Below are positions 34,082-44,628 of a stretch of DNA of 64,000 nt, piece after piece (the first letter of the stretch is position 1; the number at the start of each line of letters is the position of its first letter). Source of the DNA: Salinibacterium sp. (GTDB lineage Bacteria; Actinomycetota; Actinomycetes; Actinomycetales; Microbacteriaceae); NCBI GenBank assembly GCA_015234465.1, contig JADGNA010000019.1:26052-90051 (forward strand), read 5' to 3'. The translations under genes and the position numbers were made by a program. The notes under the pieces were generated by a model that did no database searches, was not told the origin of the DNA, and saw only the letters and a list, made by a program, of their open reading frames with translations.

Positions 34082-35209
34082 AGCGCCCCACTGTGTCCCA
34101 AACCCCGTGAACTCAGCCACGACCTCCCCCTCGGCGACGGAGACGATGCGGGTCACGATCGACACCGCCCGGGCGTGCGGGAAGTATGCGTCCGAGACCA
34201 TGCCCGCGACATCCGGAACCACTTCGATCGCGACATGCCGCCCGTCTGGTGCGACCTCGAAACCATCGATGCCCTCCCGTTCGCTCGCGCGGTAAAGCAC
34301 GCGGGGCGACTCGCCGTCGTCGACCACGATGGCGCTCGACACGCGCCCGCTCTCATCCAAGGGCAGCGCGAGCTTTTGCACCCGCTCCGGCCCATCGAGG
34401 AGGAACACGACGTCACCGCCGAAGGGAGCCGCGCCGTCGACCGGCGTGGGGCCGAACGGCATGGCTGTGCCGTCGTCGAGGGACAGTACGACGGTGTCGT
34501 GGTGGTCGCGCACGATGGCGGAGCCGCCGTCTGCCGAGACAGCCTCGATGCCCTCCCACTCCCCCAGGCCTTCGACGTCATTCGGCGCGTCGGGGGCGAA
34601 TCGCAGCAACTCCTCTTCCGTGTCGATCGCGAGCATCTCGGCTCCTCCCGGAAGCCAGGACCATGCAACCGCCTCGAACGGAGCTCCGTCGCGTTCGACG
34701 AGCTTTACGGTGTCCGCACCGGCCTCGAGCCAGAGCAAGGCATTCGAGAACTCGCGCTCCTGCGGATCGCCCGCACTCGTGAACCGGAATGCGGCTCGCT
34801 CGCCCTCTGACGCGAGTGAATCGACAGCTCCCGCCGCGGGGAGAGCGATTTCCCTCGCGGTGCCGGAGGCTACATCGACGCTCGTCAGGGAGTGAGCATC
34901 GGGCGTGCCGCTCACAATGACGAGGCTGCGCTCAGTGGCAGCGAATGTATCGATCCGCTCGGCCGAATAGACCACGGATGTCTCGCCCGACTCGAGGTCG
35001 AACTCGATGACAGAATCGAGGCCGCCCACGGCGGGGTCGGCACGATCGAGCATGTAACCCGTGCGCGCCTCCGGGAGTGGAGCTGCAGCGTCGCCCGCGC
35101 CCTGGGGACCGTCCGCCCGCAGGAACGCGAAGGACACGACAGCGACAACCCCGAGCGCGAGCACCGCGAGGCCGACCCTGAGGGCACGACCTCGCGTCGC
35201 CTTGCTCAT
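34070..35209 (-). CDS. Secreted or membrane-anchored hypothetical protein, beta-propeller-like
   Basis: A 379-residue protein with a basic N-terminus and one hydrophobic segment (VGLAVLALGVVAVVSFAFL), so it is exported or anchored outward. The rest is built of short repeated beta-rich units such as VIEFDLESGETSVVYS, LTSVDVASGTAREIALP and TVVLSLDDGTAMPFGP. These recall WD40/TolB-type propellers, though no motif is strong enough to name the family. The start at 35209 was taken because the family-like N-terminus begins there; further upstream the frame overlaps rne. Function unknown. Confidence 0.78.
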   Translation of the reverse strand: MSKATRGRALRVGLAVLALGVVAVVSFAFLRADGPQGAGDAAAPLPEARTGYMLDRADPAVGGLDSVIEFDLESGETSVVYSAERIDTFAATERSLVIVSGTPDAHSLTSVDVASGTAREIALPAAGAVDSLASEGERAAFRFTSAGDPQEREFSNALLWLEAGADTVKLVERDGAPFEAVAWSWLPGGAEMLAIDTEEELLRFAPDAPNDVEGLGEWEGIEAVSADGGSAIVRDHHDTVVLSLDDGTAMPFGPTPVDGAAPFGGDVVFLLDGPERVQKLALPLDESGRVSSAIVVDDGESPRVLYRASEREGIDGFEVAPDGRHVAIEVVPDVAGMVSDAYFPHARAVSIVTRIVSVAEGEVVAEFTGFGTQWGASAG

Positions 35210-35225
35210 GTGTGGCCGATCGCGA

Positions 35226-37859
35226 TCAGTCGTCGAGCGTGATCGACGTGCCTGATCCCGCCTGTACGACGCCGGCGCTCGATGCGCGGCGTGAGCCGCG
35301 GGAGCGGCCCTGCCCGGGCTGCTTCGGCTCCGGCAGGGCATCCAGCACGGTTCCGAGGATCTGTTCCGCGTCTTCCGAGCTGATCTTGCGCGCGGCACGG
35401 GGCGCCTTCACGACGGGGATGTCGAGGATCTCGACGACCTCTTCCTGCGATTCGGCAGCACGGTCTTCTGCAGCGCTGTCGCCCTTCGTGTCTGCCGGCG
35501 GGGTCGCGTCGGCCTTCGCCGCCGCGTCTCCAGCGTCTGCATCCTTTGACTCCGTCGTGCCCTTCGAACGCGAACGCCGGGAACGCGACTTCGAGGGCTT
35601 TTCCTCGGCGGTAGTGCCGCCCGTCGTGGCATCGGCCGTGGCCTGCGCCGCCTGCGTGTCCGACTTCTCTGCGCTGTCGGAGTCCGCCGGCTGGTTGGCG
35701 ATCGTGCTCGCCGCAATCTGGGCGAGCGCGTTCTTCACGTCCTCCGTGATGGCATGGGTCGCGGCCGCCTTGGGAGCGGCATTGGAACCGGCGCCGTTGT
35801 TGCCGTTGCCGTTGCCGTTGCCGTTGCCATTGTTGTTGCCGTTGCCATTGCCGCCCTTGCCACCACGGCCGCGGCGCGATTCGGGCTGCGGCGTCTGGCG
35901 GTGCTTCGTGACGGGATCGTGGTGCACGATGATGCCGCGGCCGGCACACGTCTCGCAGGGCTCACTGAAGGACTCGAGCAGGCCGAGTCCGAGCTTCTTG
36001 CGCGTCATCTGCACGAGGCCGAGCGAGGTGACCTCGGCGACCTGGTGCTTCGTGCGGTCACGGCTCAGACACTCGACGAGGCGACGAAGCACGAGGTCGC
36101 GGTTGGACTCGAGCACCATGTCGATGAAGTCGACGACGATGATGCCGCCGATGTCACGCAGGCGCAGCTGGCGCACGATCTCCTCGGCAGCCTCGAGGTT
36201 GTTCTTGGTGACCGTCTCCTCGAGGTTTCCGCCGGAGCCGACGAACTTGCCCGTGTTGACGTCGACGACGGTCATGGCCTCGGTGCGGTCGATCACGAGC
36301 GAACCACCCGAGGGCAGCCAGACCTTGCGGTCGAGCGCCTTCTCGATCTGCTCGCTGATGCGGTACTCGTCGAAGGAGTCCTTCTCGCCGACGTGCGCCT
36401 CGACCCGGTCGACGAGGTCTGGTGCGACCTGGCGCAGGTAGCTCGTGATGGTCTCGCGGGCATCCGCCCCCTCGATGACGAGCTTGTGGAAGTCCTCGTT
36501 GAAGACATCGCGCACGATCTTGACGAGGAGGTCCGGCTCGCTGTGGAGCAGTGCGGGCGCGTTGACCGACTCGATCGCGGAGCTGATCGCCGACCACTGC
36601 GAGGTGAGGCGGTTGACATCGAGCGTCAGCTGCTCCTCAGTCGCACCCTCGGCAGCCGTGCGCACGATGACGCCCGTGTTGTCGGGGAGCACCTCCTTGA
36701 GGATTTTCTTGAGACGCGCCCGCTCGGTGTCGGGCAGCTTGCGACTGATGCCGTTCATCGAGCCGTTCGGCACGTACACGAGGTAGCGGCCTGGCAGGGA
36801 GACCTGGCTCGTGAGCCGGGCGCCCTTGTGACCAACCGGGTCCTTCGTCACCTGCACGAGCACCTTGTCGCCGGGCTTGAGCGCCAGCTCGATGCGCCGG
36901 GCCTGGTTCTTGCCCTCGGCGGAGTTCTCGGCCGCAGCATCCCAGTCGACCTCGCCCGAGTACAGCACGGCGTTGCGGCCCCGACCGATATCGACGAAGG
37001 CGGCCTCCATGCTGGGGAGCACGTTCTGCACGCGACCGAGGTACACGTTGCCGATGAGCGACGACTCCTGCGACTGGGCAACGTAGTGCTCGACCAGCAC
37101 ACCGTCCTCCAGCACGCCGATCTGGATGCGGTTGTTCTTCTGGCGCACGACCATGACACGGTCGACACTCTCGCGACGCGCAAGGAACTCCGCCTCCGTG
37201 ACGACGGGACGACGACGGCCGGCATCACGGCCGTCGCGACGGCGCTGCTTCTTGGCCTCGAGACGCGTCGAGCCGCGCACCTTCTGCGGTTCGTTCGAGG
37301 GCTCTGGCTGCTGCTTGGGCTGGCGAGCCTGGCGGCCGGAGGAGCGCTCCTGCGGCGCCCGGTCCTGGGAGCGCTCGGATTCTGCCTGCTCGTCGTCACC
37401 GGAACGGCGACGGGTGCGACGACGGCTCGAAGAGGACTCGTCCACGGCATCGTCGGATGGCGACGGCGGAACCATGGTCGGCAGGTCGGGGGCACGGAAG
37501 AGCAGGGTCGTCGTCGACATCGCGACGAGCGGCTCAGGCGCCGCGGGACTCTCCTGCGACTCGGCAGTGGCCGACGTCTCAGCTGCGGCGTCCTCGGCAG
37601 GCTCCGTCGCGACGGCAGCCCCATCACCTTCCGGGGTGGGAACCTCTGCCGGCGGGGCCGTGTCCGCTGCAGCGGTCTCCGGAGAAGCAGTCACGGCCTC
37701 AGCAGCCGCATTCGCTCGTTCCTCGGAAGGTGCGGATGCGGCACCCTGCGAGGCCTCGGCCTCGCTGCCCTTCGCCCTGCGGCCCCCGAAGAGCCTCACA
37801 CGCCTGCGCGAGCCTTCCTTCTGCGTACCACCGTCATTGTTTTCGTTTGTCTCCACCAT
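35226..37859 (-). CDS. rne: Ribonuclease E/G
   Basis: An 877-residue endoribonuclease. The catalytic core is complete: S1 domain (around GNVYLGRVQNVLPSMEAAFVDIG), the RNase H-like part, the DNase I-like active site with VVDVNTGKFVG and GGIIVVDFIDM, and the zinc-link CETCAGRG. Long disordered arms flank it. The N-terminal arm of about 250 residues is rich in Ala/Glu/Pro and basic clusters. The C-terminal arm has a Gly/Asn repeat followed by Ala/Lys/Ser-rich sequence. This split layout is usual for actinobacterial RNase E. The start at 37859 has AGGAG 11 bases upstream. A long leader precedes the gene. Confidence 0.95.
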   Translation of the reverse strand: MVETNENNDGGTQKEGSRRRVRLFGGRRAKGSEAEASQGAASAPSEERANAAAEAVTASPETAAADTAPPAEVPTPEGDGAAVATEPAEDAAAETSATAESQESPAAPEPLVAMSTTTLLFRAPDLPTMVPPSPSDDAVDESSSSRRRTRRRSGDDEQAESERSQDRAPQERSSGRQARQPKQQPEPSNEPQKVRGSTRLEAKKQRRRDGRDAGRRRPVVTEAEFLARRESVDRVMVVRQKNNRIQIGVLEDGVLVEHYVAQSQESSLIGNVYLGRVQNVLPSMEAAFVDIGRGRNAVLYSGEVDWDAAAENSAEGKNQARRIELALKPGDKVLVQVTKDPVGHKGARLTSQVSLPGRYLVYVPNGSMNGISRKLPDTERARLKKILKEVLPDNTGVIVRTAAEGATEEQLTLDVNRLTSQWSAISSAIESVNAPALLHSEPDLLVKIVRDVFNEDFHKLVIEGADARETITSYLRQVAPDLVDRVEAHVGEKDSFDEYRISEQIEKALDRKVWLPSGGSLVIDRTEAMTVVDVNTGKFVGSGGNLEETVTKNNLEAAEEIVRQLRLRDIGGIIVVDFIDMVLESNRDLVLRRLVECLSRDRTKHQVAEVTSLGLVQMTRKKLGLGLLESFSEPCETCAGRGIIVHHDPVTKHRQTPQPESRRGRGGKGGNGNGNNNGNGNGNGNGNNGAGSNAAPKAAATHAITEDVKNALAQIAASTIANQPADSDSAEKSDTQAAQATADATTGGTTAEEKPSKSRSRRSRSKGTTESKDADAGDAAAKADATPPADTKGDSAAEDRAAESQEEVVEILDIPVVKAPRAARKISSEDAEQILGTVLDALPEPKQPGQGRSRGSRRASSAGVVQAGSGTSITLDD
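35794..35853. repeat. Short tandem repeat in rne encoding Gly-Asn runs
   Basis: About ten imperfect copies of the hexamer CCGTTG (with CCATTG and TTGTTG variants) lie head to tail. On the coding strand they give alternating Gly and Asn codons just after the catalytic core. Such repeats change length by slippage, so this linker is likely to vary between strains. Confidence 0.85.
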
Positions 37860-38291
37860 CGCTGGTGCACTCCTAAGCCGGTGTGGCAAACCGCGCTGCC
37901 ATCCGGAACTCTCTCGCGGGGACCGCAATCGGCGGTCCCGCTAATCCTTACGACGCGTTTCGCGCGGATACGTGCAGCTGTGCCCTGCGGCTCCTGCCCT
38001 TGACGCTTTCGTCCTCAGGCGAACTCACGGATGCTGCTGTAGCGGTATCGGCCCTGTCTCGCTCGTCTTCTGTCATTCGGTACTGCACGCCCGGCGTGCC
38101 ATGCCTGTGACGACCTCGTCGTCACTGTCGCGAACGACTCGGCTGGCAGGCCGGAAAGCTTCTTCTTCGTCACCGTGAGCGCGGCTCGCGGTGAACATCT
38201 CACAAATTATCGCATGCATCCGCGAGAGTGCCGCATTGAGGGGTGCAAGTCGCCTGCGACTACCAGCCGCGAGGGATGACAGGATGGCCCT
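37860..38291. other. 432-base intergenic region between divergent rne and VKOR genes
   Basis: No convincing gene was found here. On the - strand, GATAAT (38211-38206), preceded by TGC, is the best -10 candidate, which would give rne a leader of about 340 bases. A 13-base inverted repeat GTGA-N5-TCAC lies at 38191-38203, just downstream of that -10. A hairpin with arms GGGACCGC/GCGGTCCC and a five-base loop lies at 37919-37939, in the rne leader. Long leaders with hairpins are used for self-control of RNase E in other bacteria, so the same may apply here. No clear promoter for the VKOR gene was seen. Confidence 0.45.
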
Positions 38292-39113
38292 ATGGTCGAC
38301 GTCCAGCGTGCCCGCCGACAGGTCTGGGCGCTCCTTGCAACCGCCGCCGTGGCACTGTCCATCGCGGTCGCCTGCTTCGTGCTGACACTGCATGCCTTCA
38401 GCGGCATGTCTCCGGAATCGCCCTTCGAATCGCTTCTCCTGGGAGTGCCCGCGCCGACCGCCGCCCTTCCGCCCGCGACGCTACTCATCGCCCTCGCGAG
38501 CATCCGCGCGGCGGCCCTCCGCTCGAGCGAGGGCACACGAACGGCACCGCGGCGGCTGGCGGGAGCGTTGCTCGTCGTCGCGGGCGGAGTCGGCCTACTC
38601 GCCGCATGGGCACTCACGGCGGACAAGGTCGTGACCCTGACGCAGCCGGAGGCTCCCCTCGAATGCAACTTCAGCCTGCTCGTGCAGTGCGGCGCGAACC
38701 TTGAGTCGTGGCAGGGCTCACTGCTCGGCTTTCCCAATCCGCTGCTCGGCCTGGTGGGATGGTCGGCCGTGATCGCGGTGGGCGGCTGCCTGTTCATCGG
38801 CATCCGCATCGCGGACTGGCTCTGGGTCGCCTTCACGGTCGGCGTCGCCGCAGCGATGGCGTTCGTGCTGTGGCTCATCGGCCAGAGCATCTCCGTGCTC
38901 GGCACCCTGTGCCCGTGGTGCATGGTGACGTGGTCGGTCACGATTCCCGTGTTCTGGTGGGTCTCGGCCGAACTCGCGCGGCGGGTCGGAGGCCCCCGGC
39001 TCTCGGCCGGGGGCGCCCGCATCGCGGGGTGGTGGCCCACCCTGACGGTGTTCAGCTACCTCGTCGTTGCCGTGCTCGCACAGCTACGGCTCGACGTGAT
39101 CGCTCACCTCTGA
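38292..39113 (+). CDS. Vitamin K epoxide reductase family protein
   Basis: A 273-residue membrane protein that regenerates oxidised disulfide carriers by passing electrons to quinone. Helices surround the redox centre CPWC near residue 216 and the outer loop cysteines in LECNFSLLVQCGANLES, an arrangement that defines VKOR. Actinobacteria use VKOR in place of DsbB. An N-terminal extra pair of helices with a basic loop (RSSEGTRTAPRR) precedes the core. No DsbA-like partner is adjacent. The gene ends 7 bases from the convergent ndk. Confidence 0.9.
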   Translation: MVDVQRARRQVWALLATAAVALSIAVACFVLTLHAFSGMSPESPFESLLLGVPAPTAALPPATLLIALASIRAAALRSSEGTRTAPRRLAGALLVVAGGVGLLAAWALTADKVVTLTQPEAPLECNFSLLVQCGANLESWQGSLLGFPNPLLGLVGWSAVIAVGGCLFIGIRIADWLWVAFTVGVAAAMAFVLWLIGQSISVLGTLCPWCMVTWSVTIPVFWWVSAELARRVGGPRLSAGGARIAGWWPTLTVFSYLVVAVLAQLRLDVIAHL

Positions 39114-39120
39114 GCTGGGT

Positions 39121-39543
39121 TCAGGCGAACCAGAGCGCGAGTTCCCGTGCGGCCGACTCGGGCGAGTCGCTGCCGTGCACGAGGTTCTGCTGCACGCGTG
39201 CGCCCCAGTCGCGTCCGAGGTCGCCGCGGATGGTGCCAGGCGCCGCGGTCGTGGGGTCGGTCGTGCCGGCGAGGGAGCGGAAGCCCTCGATCACGCGGTT
39301 GCCCGCGAGGCGGATGGCGACGACCGGGCCGCTCTCCATGAACTCGACGAGGGGCTCGTAGAAGGGCTTGCCCTCGTGTTCGGCGTAGTGCTTCGCCAGC
39401 AGCTCACGGTCAGGCTGCACGAGGCGCAGGTCGACGAGCTGGTATCCCTTCGACTCGATGCGGCGGAGGATCTCCCCCGTGAGTCCACGGGCAACGCCGT
39501 CGGGCTTGACGAGGACGAGTGTTTCTTCGATTTCCATTGACAT
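39121..39543 (-). CDS. ndk: Nucleoside diphosphate kinase
   Basis: A 140-residue enzyme that balances nucleoside triphosphates. The phosphorylated histidine lies in NLVHGSDSPESA, and ETLVLVKPDGVARG and PTTAAPGTIRGDLG are standard blocks. The ATG at 39543 has AAAGGAG 5 bases upstream. It follows the folC-DUF4233 pair with a 27-base gap. Confidence 0.97.
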   Translation of the reverse strand: MSMEIEETLVLVKPDGVARGLTGEILRRIESKGYQLVDLRLVQPDRELLAKHYAEHEGKPFYEPLVEFMESGPVVAIRLAGNRVIEGFRSLAGTTDPTTAAPGTIRGDLGRDWGARVQQNLVHGSDSPESAARELALWFA

Positions 39544-39570
39544 GGTGCTCCTTTTGCTGGGGGACGAAGG

Positions 39571-39948
39571 TCAGGCGGGGGTGATGCCCATAGCGGCATT
39601 GCGTCGGTCGAGCTTGCGACCGGTGACGAAGCAGTAGATCCAGATGGCCACGAAGATGGCGCCGGAGACGTAGAGGGCCGGCAGGAGCAGCCCCAGCGCG
39701 ATGAGGCCGACCTGGAGCGCCCACCCCAGCCACTCTGCCCACGGGAAGCGCAGGCACGCCGCCGTAACCAGGAGCAGTGCGATGAGCAGCACTCCCCCGC
39801 CGAGCGCCACGAGGGGCGGCAGGATGTCGAGCCCGAAGATCGTGAGGGCGACGAAGAACACGAGGGCCGCTTCGAGGCCGAGCACGATCGAGAGCAGGCT
39901 CTCGGTCACGCTGCGGACTCGGCGCTGCCGGGGCGCGCTGGCCATCAT
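39571..39948 (-). CDS. DUF4233 membrane protein
   Basis: A 125-residue protein with four predicted helices; its features match DUF4233: SVTESLLSIVLGLEAALVFF and LRFPWAEWLGWALQVGLI, ending in CFVTGRKLDRRNA. Its usual home in actinobacteria is just after folC, as here. The ATG at 39948 overlaps the folC stop (ATGA); a GTG three codons further upstream is also possible. Function unknown. Confidence 0.88.
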   Translation of the reverse strand: MMASAPRQRRVRSVTESLLSIVLGLEAALVFFVALTIFGLDILPPLVALGGGVLLIALLLVTAACLRFPWAEWLGWALQVGLIALGLLLPALYVSGAIFVAIWIYCFVTGRKLDRRNAAMGITPA

Positions 39949-41330
39949 GCCTTCCACCCCTCGCTCCTGGCGAGGTCCATCGCTTCGCCCACGAGCGTGA
40001 TGGATCCCGTGACGATGACGGCGCGCTTGGGCGCTTCCGAGGCCCAGCGGCGCGCGGCATCCGTCGCCTCGGCGAGCACGTCGTACTCCCAGGTGGCGTC
40101 GGCTCCAGCGAGGTCGCGCACGACATAGGCGAGGTCGTCGGATGCCACGGCGCGCTCGGATTCCGACTGCGTCACGTAGAAACGGGTCGCCATCGGTGCG
40201 AGCCGCGCCACGATGCCGTCCAGATCCTTGTCCTCGAGCACGCCGAGCACGACGGCGACCTCGTCGAAGTCGAAGTAGTCCCGCATGGCAGCGACGAGGG
40301 AATCGACACCCTGGGGGTTGTGGGCGGCGTCGACGATGACGGTGGGGTCCACGCCGATGAGCTCGAGGCGCCCGGGTGACGTCGACTCGGCGAGACCCTG
40401 CTCGATGACGTCGCTGACGATCGCCTGGTCACCGCCGCCGAGGAACGACTCGACAGCAGCAACCGCGAGCGCGGCGTTCTGGGCCTGGTGCGTTCCATAG
40501 AGCGGCAGGAAGACCTCGGAGTAGCTCGCCGCACGTCCCCGCACGGAGACAAGCTGTCCCCCCACGGCAACGGTCGAGGAGGCCACATCGAAGGCCTCCC
40601 CTTGGAGCACGAGCTCGGCGCCCACCTCGCGGGACTTCGCCTGCAGCTCCCCAAGGGCCGTCGCATCCTGCTGGGCCGAGACGACGATGGCGCCGGGCTT
40701 GATGATGCCGGCCTTCGTGCGGGCGATCTCCTGCACGGTCGAACCGAGCCGGTGCATGTGGTCGAGGGCGATGGGGGTGATCACGGCAACCGCACCGTCG
40801 GCGATGTTGGTCGAATCCCACTCTCCGCCCATGCCGGTTTCCAGCACGACGACGTCGACGGGCGCATCCGCGAAACTCGCAAACGCCAAGAGGGTGAACG
40901 CCTCGAAGAACGTGAGCGGAGCCTCACCCTCACCGTCAAGCTGGGCATCCGTCATCTCAAGGTAAGGCTGGATGTCGCGCCAGTTGGCGATGAACGCCTC
41001 ATTGCTGATGGGTTCACCATCGATGAGGATGCGCTCGTTGACGCGGCTGAGGTGCGGGCTCGTGAGGAGCCCCGTGCGCAGCCCGTGCGCCCTGAGGAGG
41101 CTGTCGATCATGCGGGCCGTGCTCGTCTTGCCGTTGGTGCCCGCGACGTGGATGACGGGCGCGGCCGCCTGCGGGTCGCCCAGGAGGGCCGCCGCCCGAC
41201 GCGTCGGCTCGAGTCGCACCCGCGGTGTCGCCTCACCGACGCGCGCGAGCAGTTCCGCATAGACGGCGTCGGCGTCGCCCTGCAACAGGGCGTCGTCCGA
41301 CAGCTCGGGATCATTCGTGAGTTCAGACAT
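39945..41330 (-). CDS. folC: Folylpolyglutamate synthase / dihydrofolate synthase
   Basis: A 461-residue Mur-ligase-family enzyme that adds glutamate to folates. The P-loop is [11 protein letters not shown], followed by [16 protein letters not shown] and [14 protein letters not shown]. The C-terminal domain contains [13 protein letters not shown]. The start at 41330 overlaps the ileS stop by 8 bases; the frame upstream of that is ileS shadow. Confidence 0.96.
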   Translation of the reverse strand: MSELTNDPELSDDALLQGDADAVYAELLARVGEATPRVRLEPTRRAAALLGDPQAAAPVIHVAGTNGKTSTARMIDSLLRAHGLRTGLLTSPHLSRVNERILIDGEPISNEAFIANWRDIQPYLEMTDAQLDGEGEAPLTFFEAFTLLAFASFADAPVDVVVLETGMGGEWDSTNIADGAVAVITPIALDHMHRLGSTVQEIARTKAGIIKPGAIVVSAQQDATALGELQAKSREVGAELVLQGEAFDVASSTVAVGGQLVSVRGRAASYSEVFLPLYGTHQAQNAALAVAAVESFLGGGDQAIVSDVIEQGLAESTSPGRLELIGVDPTVIVDAAHNPQGVDSLVAAMRDYFDFDEVAVVLGVLEDKDLDGIVARLAPMATRFYVTQSESERAVASDDLAYVVRDLAGADATWEYDVLAEATDAARRWASEAPKRAVIVTGSITLVGEAMDLARSEGWKA

Positions 41331-44300
41331 CGATTCCCTCTCCCCAGCGCGCGACATCGAGCACGATGCGGCCCGCATTCGAGTACTGCCCCGCGCGGAT
41401 CTCGGCACGGTGCGCGCCAGCCTCGCCCTGCAGTTCGGCCCCTGCGCCGCGATGCACCCGCATCTCGCGCGAGAGGGTCTCTCCCGACACGAGTTCCGTG
41501 AACGACTCGAGCGCGTCGGCATCCGCGTCCGCCTCGGTGAAGACGTCGAGACGGATGCGGTCGCTCACGTCGAATCCAGCGCCGCGGCGAGCGTCCTGCA
41601 CGGCCCTCACGAGGTCACGTGCGAGTCCCTCCGCCTCAAGCTCGGGCGTCGTCGCGGTGTCGAGCAGCACGAAGCCGCCGCCGGGCAGGAAGCTGATGGC
41701 CTGCTCGGAGGATCCTGCCGTGAGCTGCAGCTCGAACTCGCCCGGCAGCAGTTCGACGCCGCCCGCGATCACATTGTCGCCAGCGGGGGTCCAGTCGCCG
41801 GACTTCGCCGCCGCGATGACCTGCTGCACGGCCTTGCCGATACGAGGACCTGCCGCGCGGGCGTTGACCGTGAGCTTGCGCTCGATGCCGAAGGCGCTGA
41901 GGCTGTCCTCCGCCAGCGGAACGAGGTCGACCGCCTTGACGTTGAGCTCGTCGCGCACGATCGAGCTGAACTCCTCGAGACGGGCCCCGTCGTCGCTCAC
42001 GATTGTGAGGCTCGCGAGCGGCAGCCGAACGCGGCGACCCGTCGCCTTGCGCAGGGCGAGTCCGGCGGAGGCGATCTCACGCACGCGGTCCATCGTCGCC
42101 GCGAGGGTCGCGTCGGCCGGGAACTCCTCCGCGTCGGGCCAGTCGGTGAGGTGCACACTGCGCCCGCCGGTGAGGCCCTGCCACACCTTCTCGCTCACGA
42201 GCGGTGCGAGCGGGGCGGCGAGCCGGGTCAGGGTCTCGAGCACGGTGTAGAGCGTGTCGAAGGCGTCCTTGTCGGTGCCCGCCCAGAAGCGGTCGCGGCT
42301 CCTGCGCACGTACCAGTTCGTGAGCACGTCGGCGAAGTCGCGGAGCGCATTGGCCGCGAGCGGCGAGTCGAGCGCGTCGAGGTGAGCCGTGACATCCGTC
42401 ACCAACTGCCGGGTCTTCGCGAGCAGGTAGCGATCGAGCACGTGGCTCGAGTCGGTGCGGCGGCTCGCCTCGTAGCCGCCCTCCTGCGCCGCGTTCGCGT
42501 AGAGGGTGAAGAAGTAGTAGGTGCTCCAGAGCGGAAGGAGGAACTGCCGCACTCCCTCACGGATGCCCTCCTCCGTCACGATGAGGTTGCCACCGCGGAT
42601 GACCGAGGATGACATGAGGAACCAGCGCATGGCATCCGCGCCGTCGCGCTCGAAGACCTCGTTGACATCCGGGTAGTTGCGCAGCGACTTCGACATCTTC
42701 TGCCCGTCATTGCCGAGCACGATGCCGTGGCTGATGACGTTCTTGAACGCAGGGCGGTCGAAGAGGGCCGTCGACAGCACGTGCATCGTGTAGAACCAGC
42801 CGCGCGTCTGCCCGATGTACTCGACGATGAAGTCGGCAGGGTTGTGGGTGTCGAACCAGTCCTTGTTCTCGAAGGGGTAGTGCACCTGGGCGTAGGGCAT
42901 CGAGCCGGAGTCGAACCAGACGTCGAGCACGTCCTCGATGCGGCGCATGGTCGACTGGCCCGTCGGGTCATCCGGGTTCGGGCGGGTCAGGTCGTCGATG
43001 AAGGGGCGGTGCAGGTCGGGCTCGCCCTCCGCGTTGCGCGGCAGCGTGCCGAAGTCGCGCTCGAGTTCCTCCAGTGAGCCGTAGACGTCGACGCGGGGGT
43101 ACTCGGGGTTGTCGCTCTTCCAGACCGGGATCGGCGAACCCCAGTAGCGGTTGCGCGAGATCGACCAGTCGCGGGCGTTCGCCATCCACTTGCCGAACTG
43201 GCCGTGCTTGACGTTCTCCGGCACCCAGTTGATCTGCTCGTTGATCTCGACGGCACGGTCGCGGAATTCCGGCACGCGGATGAACCAGCTCGAGACCGCC
43301 TTGTAGATGAGCGGCTGGCGGCAGCGCCAGCAGTGCGGGTAGCTGTGCTCGTAGCTCTTCTGCTGCAGGAGGCGACCGTCAGCCCTCAGCAGCTGGGTGA
43401 GCGGCTTGTTGGCGTCGAAGACCTGCAGGCCGGCGACCGGCTCGACGGCGGGCAGGAAGCGGCCACCGTCATCGACCGAGATCACGACGGGGATGCCCGC
43501 CTTGGCGCACGTCACCTGGTCGTCTTCACCGTAGGCGGGCGCCTGGTGCACGATGCCCGTGCCCTCACCCGTCGCGACGTACTCGGCGACGAGGATCTGC
43601 CACGCGTTCTCGTAGCCCTCCGCGTCGGCGTAGAAGTCCCAGAGCCGGTCGTACTTCACACCGCCCAGATCGGCACCCTTGAGGGTGCGGGTGACGGATG
43701 CCGCGGCATCCGCTGCGCTCTCGTAGCCCAGGTCCTTCGCGTAGGCCGCGACGGTGTCGGCGGCCAGGAGGTACTGGGAGACCGCCTCGGCCGAGCCGTC
43801 GCCCGCGCCCAGCGGACCGCTCGGGATCACGGCGTACTCGATCTCGGGGCCGACCGCGAGGGCGGCGTTGGTGGGGAGCGTCCAGGGGGTCGTCGTCCAT
43901 GCGAGGGCGCGCACGCCCGTCAGCCCGAGCGCCTCGGCCTTCTCGCCCACGAGCGGGAAGGTGACCGTGACGGTCTGGTCCTGGCGCATTTTGTAGACGT
44001 CGTCATCCATGCGCAGCTCATGGTTGGAGAGCGGGGTCTCGTCGTTCCAGCAGTACGGCAGCACGCGGAAGCCCTCGTAGGCGAGGCCCTTGTCGTAGAG
44101 GCGCTTGAAGGCCCAGATGACCGACTCCATGAAGGAGATGTCGAGGGTCTTGTAATCGTTCTCGAAGTCGACCCAGCGGGCTTGCCGGGTGACGTAGTCC
44201 TGCCACTCGTTCGTGTATCGCAGCACCGACTCGCGCGCCGTCGCGTTGAAGGCCTCGACGCCCATCGACTCGATCTCGTCCTTGCGCGTGATGCCCAGCT

Positions 44301-44628
44301 GGCGCATCGCCTCCAGCTCGGCGGGTAGCCCGTGGGTGTCCCAGCCGAAGCGGCGGTGCACCTGCTTGCCGCGCATGGTCTGGTAGCGCGGGAACAGGTC
44401 CTTCGCGTAGCCCGTCAGGAGGTGGCCGTAGTGCGGCAGGCCGTTCGCGAAGGGCGGGCCGTCGTAGAAGACCCACTCGTCGCATCCCTCACGGTTGTCG
44501 ATCGACGCCTGGAAGGTGTCGTCGCCCTTCCAGAAGGCAAGGATGCCCTTCTCGATCGCCGGGAATTCAGGGCTCGGCGTCACGGGGGCTGCGGGCGTGC
44601 CGTCGTGGGAGGGGCGCGGGTAGGTCAA
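41323..44628 (-). CDS. ileS: Isoleucyl-tRNA synthetase (long type)
   Basis: An 1101-residue class I synthetase. The ATP-site motifs are PHYGH (in [14 protein letters not shown]) and KMSKS (in [15 protein letters not shown]). The editing domain lies between them and the anticodon-binding domain after them. The length is that of the eukaryote-like type often linked to mupirocin tolerance, which I infer only from size. The start is TTG at 44628: AGGAG lies 5 bases upstream, and the protein begins (M)TYPRPSHDG. An upstream ATG would run into the T-box. Expression is controlled by the T-box leader. Confidence 0.95.
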   Translation of the reverse strand: MTYPRPSHDGTPAAPVTPSPEFPAIEKGILAFWKGDDTFQASIDNREGCDEWVFYDGPPFANGLPHYGHLLTGYAKDLFPRYQTMRGKQVHRRFGWDTHGLPAELEAMRQLGITRKDEIESMGVEAFNATARESVLRYTNEWQDYVTRQARWVDFENDYKTLDISFMESVIWAFKRLYDKGLAYEGFRVLPYCWNDETPLSNHELRMDDDVYKMRQDQTVTVTFPLVGEKAEALGLTGVRALAWTTTPWTLPTNAALAVGPEIEYAVIPSGPLGAGDGSAEAVSQYLLAADTVAAYAKDLGYESAADAAASVTRTLKGADLGGVKYDRLWDFYADAEGYENAWQILVAEYVATGEGTGIVHQAPAYGEDDQVTCAKAGIPVVISVDDGGRFLPAVEPVAGLQVFDANKPLTQLLRADGRLLQQKSYEHSYPHCWRCRQPLIYKAVSSWFIRVPEFRDRAVEINEQINWVPENVKHGQFGKWMANARDWSISRNRYWGSPIPVWKSDNPEYPRVDVYGSLEELERDFGTLPRNAEGEPDLHRPFIDDLTRPNPDDPTGQSTMRRIEDVLDVWFDSGSMPYAQVHYPFENKDWFDTHNPADFIVEYIGQTRGWFYTMHVLSTALFDRPAFKNVISHGIVLGNDGQKMSKSLRNYPDVNEVFERDGADAMRWFLMSSSVIRGGNLIVTEEGIREGVRQFLLPLWSTYYFFTLYANAAQEGGYEASRRTDSSHVLDRYLLAKTRQLVTDVTAHLDALDSPLAANALRDFADVLTNWYVRRSRDRFWAGTDKDAFDTLYTVLETLTRLAAPLAPLVSEKVWQGLTGGRSVHLTDWPDAEEFPADATLAATMDRVREIASAGLALRKATGRRVRLPLASLTIVSDDGARLEEFSSIVRDELNVKAVDLVPLAEDSLSAFGIERKLTVNARAAGPRIGKAVQQVIAAAKSGDWTPAGDNVIAGGVELLPGEFELQLTAGSSEQAISFLPGGGFVLLDTATTPELEAEGLARDLVRAVQDARRGAGFDVSDRIRLDVFTEADADADALESFTELVSGETLSREMRVHRGAGAELQGEAGAHRAEIRAGQYSNAGRIVLDVARWGEGIDV

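Noticed and set aside
35794..35853. A tandem repeat that might be a CRISPR or noncoding repeat array
   Set aside because: The unit is a 6-base codon repeat in frame with rne, with no spacers. It encodes a Gly-Asn linker.
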